The position numbers were made by a program, and so were the translations under genes. Shown piece by piece: positions 63,413-64,000 of a DNA stretch of 64,000 nucleotides. This DNA comes from Tretioscincus oriximinensis (lineage: Eukaryota; Chordata; Lepidosauria; Squamata; Gymnophthalmidae). Within the stretch, counting starts at the first letter, position 1, and each line of letters opens with the position of its first letter. The notes under the pieces were generated by a model. It was not told where the DNA came from and ran no database searches. It saw only the letters and a program-made list of their open reading frames with translations. The stretch covers positions 39,701 through 103,700 of the forward strand of contig JAJVDF010000359.1 of assembly GCA_022410635.1 (NCBI GenBank). Reading direction: 5' to 3'.

Positions 63413-64000
63413 TTAAGCTTAGGATGCTACCAAGGTATGAGAGGAAATGCCACCATTTTATTTAAAACCTGGAATTGCTGCCCTTGCCAGACGGCAGGAG
63501 AAAATTTGGGCAAACACCAGGCTATTACCTTTCAGGTGGGCAGGGGCAGGCATGCTGAGCAGGCCACAGCAGGGTGGAGAGGGGCGTAGTGGCAACGTGT
63601 GTGTGTTGTGGCAGAGGCGGGTGTGGTGGGCGAGGGTGGTGGGTGTGGCAGACATGATGAGTGCGGTGGGCATGGTGGGCAAGTAAGTAGGCAAGGTGGC
63701 CAAGTGGGCAGACAGTGNCAGGGCTGAGCGGGCGGCATTGGTGGTGGATGTTGGGCCACATTGGGCATGGAGAGTGGATCACAGCAAGTGGGATGACTGG
63801 GCCACGGTAGGTATAGCAGCAGCGGACATGTGTGCCCAGTTTTGGAGCAATTAGCAGCGACCTATGACAATGTCTGCCGACCACGCCAACACAGGTGCTG
63901 CTATTTTGTAGGCGGCTCTTCCTGCGGCCAGCTGGCCAATCACCCCTACATGGGGGTGCGGTTACAGTCCTTGCAATGCTGATTGGTTAGAATAAGAACA
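63413..64000. other. G/T-rich unassigned stretch
   Basis: 63600-63730 is a loose GGTGGGCA/GTGGGCAAG minisatellite-like run giving artefactual Pro/His frames on the other strand. Nothing else recognised up to the window edge. Confidence 0.45.

Overview
The window looks like a draft assembly from a squamate reptile, most likely a lizard. Evidence is the density of CR1-clade LINE fragments, L2 and L1 LINE fragments, a tRNA-derived Sauria-type SINE, several hairpin (MITE-like) repeat families, spliced genes with GT-AG introns and AATAAA signals, scattered single N bases and one 680-bp assembly gap. Most of the 64 kb is transposable-element debris, and most open reading frames are LINE relics or low-complexity tracts.

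Host genes. At the left, bases 3714-9349 carry the last two visible exons of a large Pro/Ser-rich protein. A phase-1 GT-AG intron (4257-5063) joins them in frame, a single 4.3-kb terminal exon encodes about 1430 residues, and a polyadenylation signal follows about 80 bp after the stop. I do not recognise the family. Its best handle is a compact Cys cluster (CRLCGRCSTGC) followed by a basic segment near the C terminus.

From about 28 kb rightwards there is a small beta-defensin cluster, all on the plus strand: one intact two-exon gene at 28330-30068; an exon 1 at 42412-42469 and an exon 2 at 54459-54604 that are phase-compatible but 12 kb apart; and another two-exon gene at 57235-58783 with a CCAAT/TATA-like promoter. 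A fourth signal-peptide-like exon sits alone at 17185-17245. The three clear first exons are all 58 nt, begin ATG-AGR, encode a hydrophobic signal peptide and end in phase 1. The three second exons encode six-cysteine defensin domains differing in C2-C3 loop length (5, 4, 3) and in charge (strongly basic, acidic, basic).

Mobile DNA. Two CR1-clade groups dominate: 'A', whose 3' ends carry TTCTTATG repeats, and 'B', whose 3' ends carry ATTCTATG repeats. One near-full-length A element (about 10594-14692) keeps relics of ORF1 (esterase-like), endonuclease and reverse transcriptase, with the gap inside it. L2 reverse-transcriptase relics, L1 ORF2 C-terminal relics, two SINE families and at least three hairpin MITE-like families fill the rest. 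A 1715-bp tandem duplication at 20882-24310 shares even an internal N between its copies and is probably an assembly artefact.

The most rewarding points are the defensin cluster (including an acidic member and a seven-cysteine member), the unidentified large protein, the hairpin repeat families including a three-level nested insertion, and the suspect tandem duplication.
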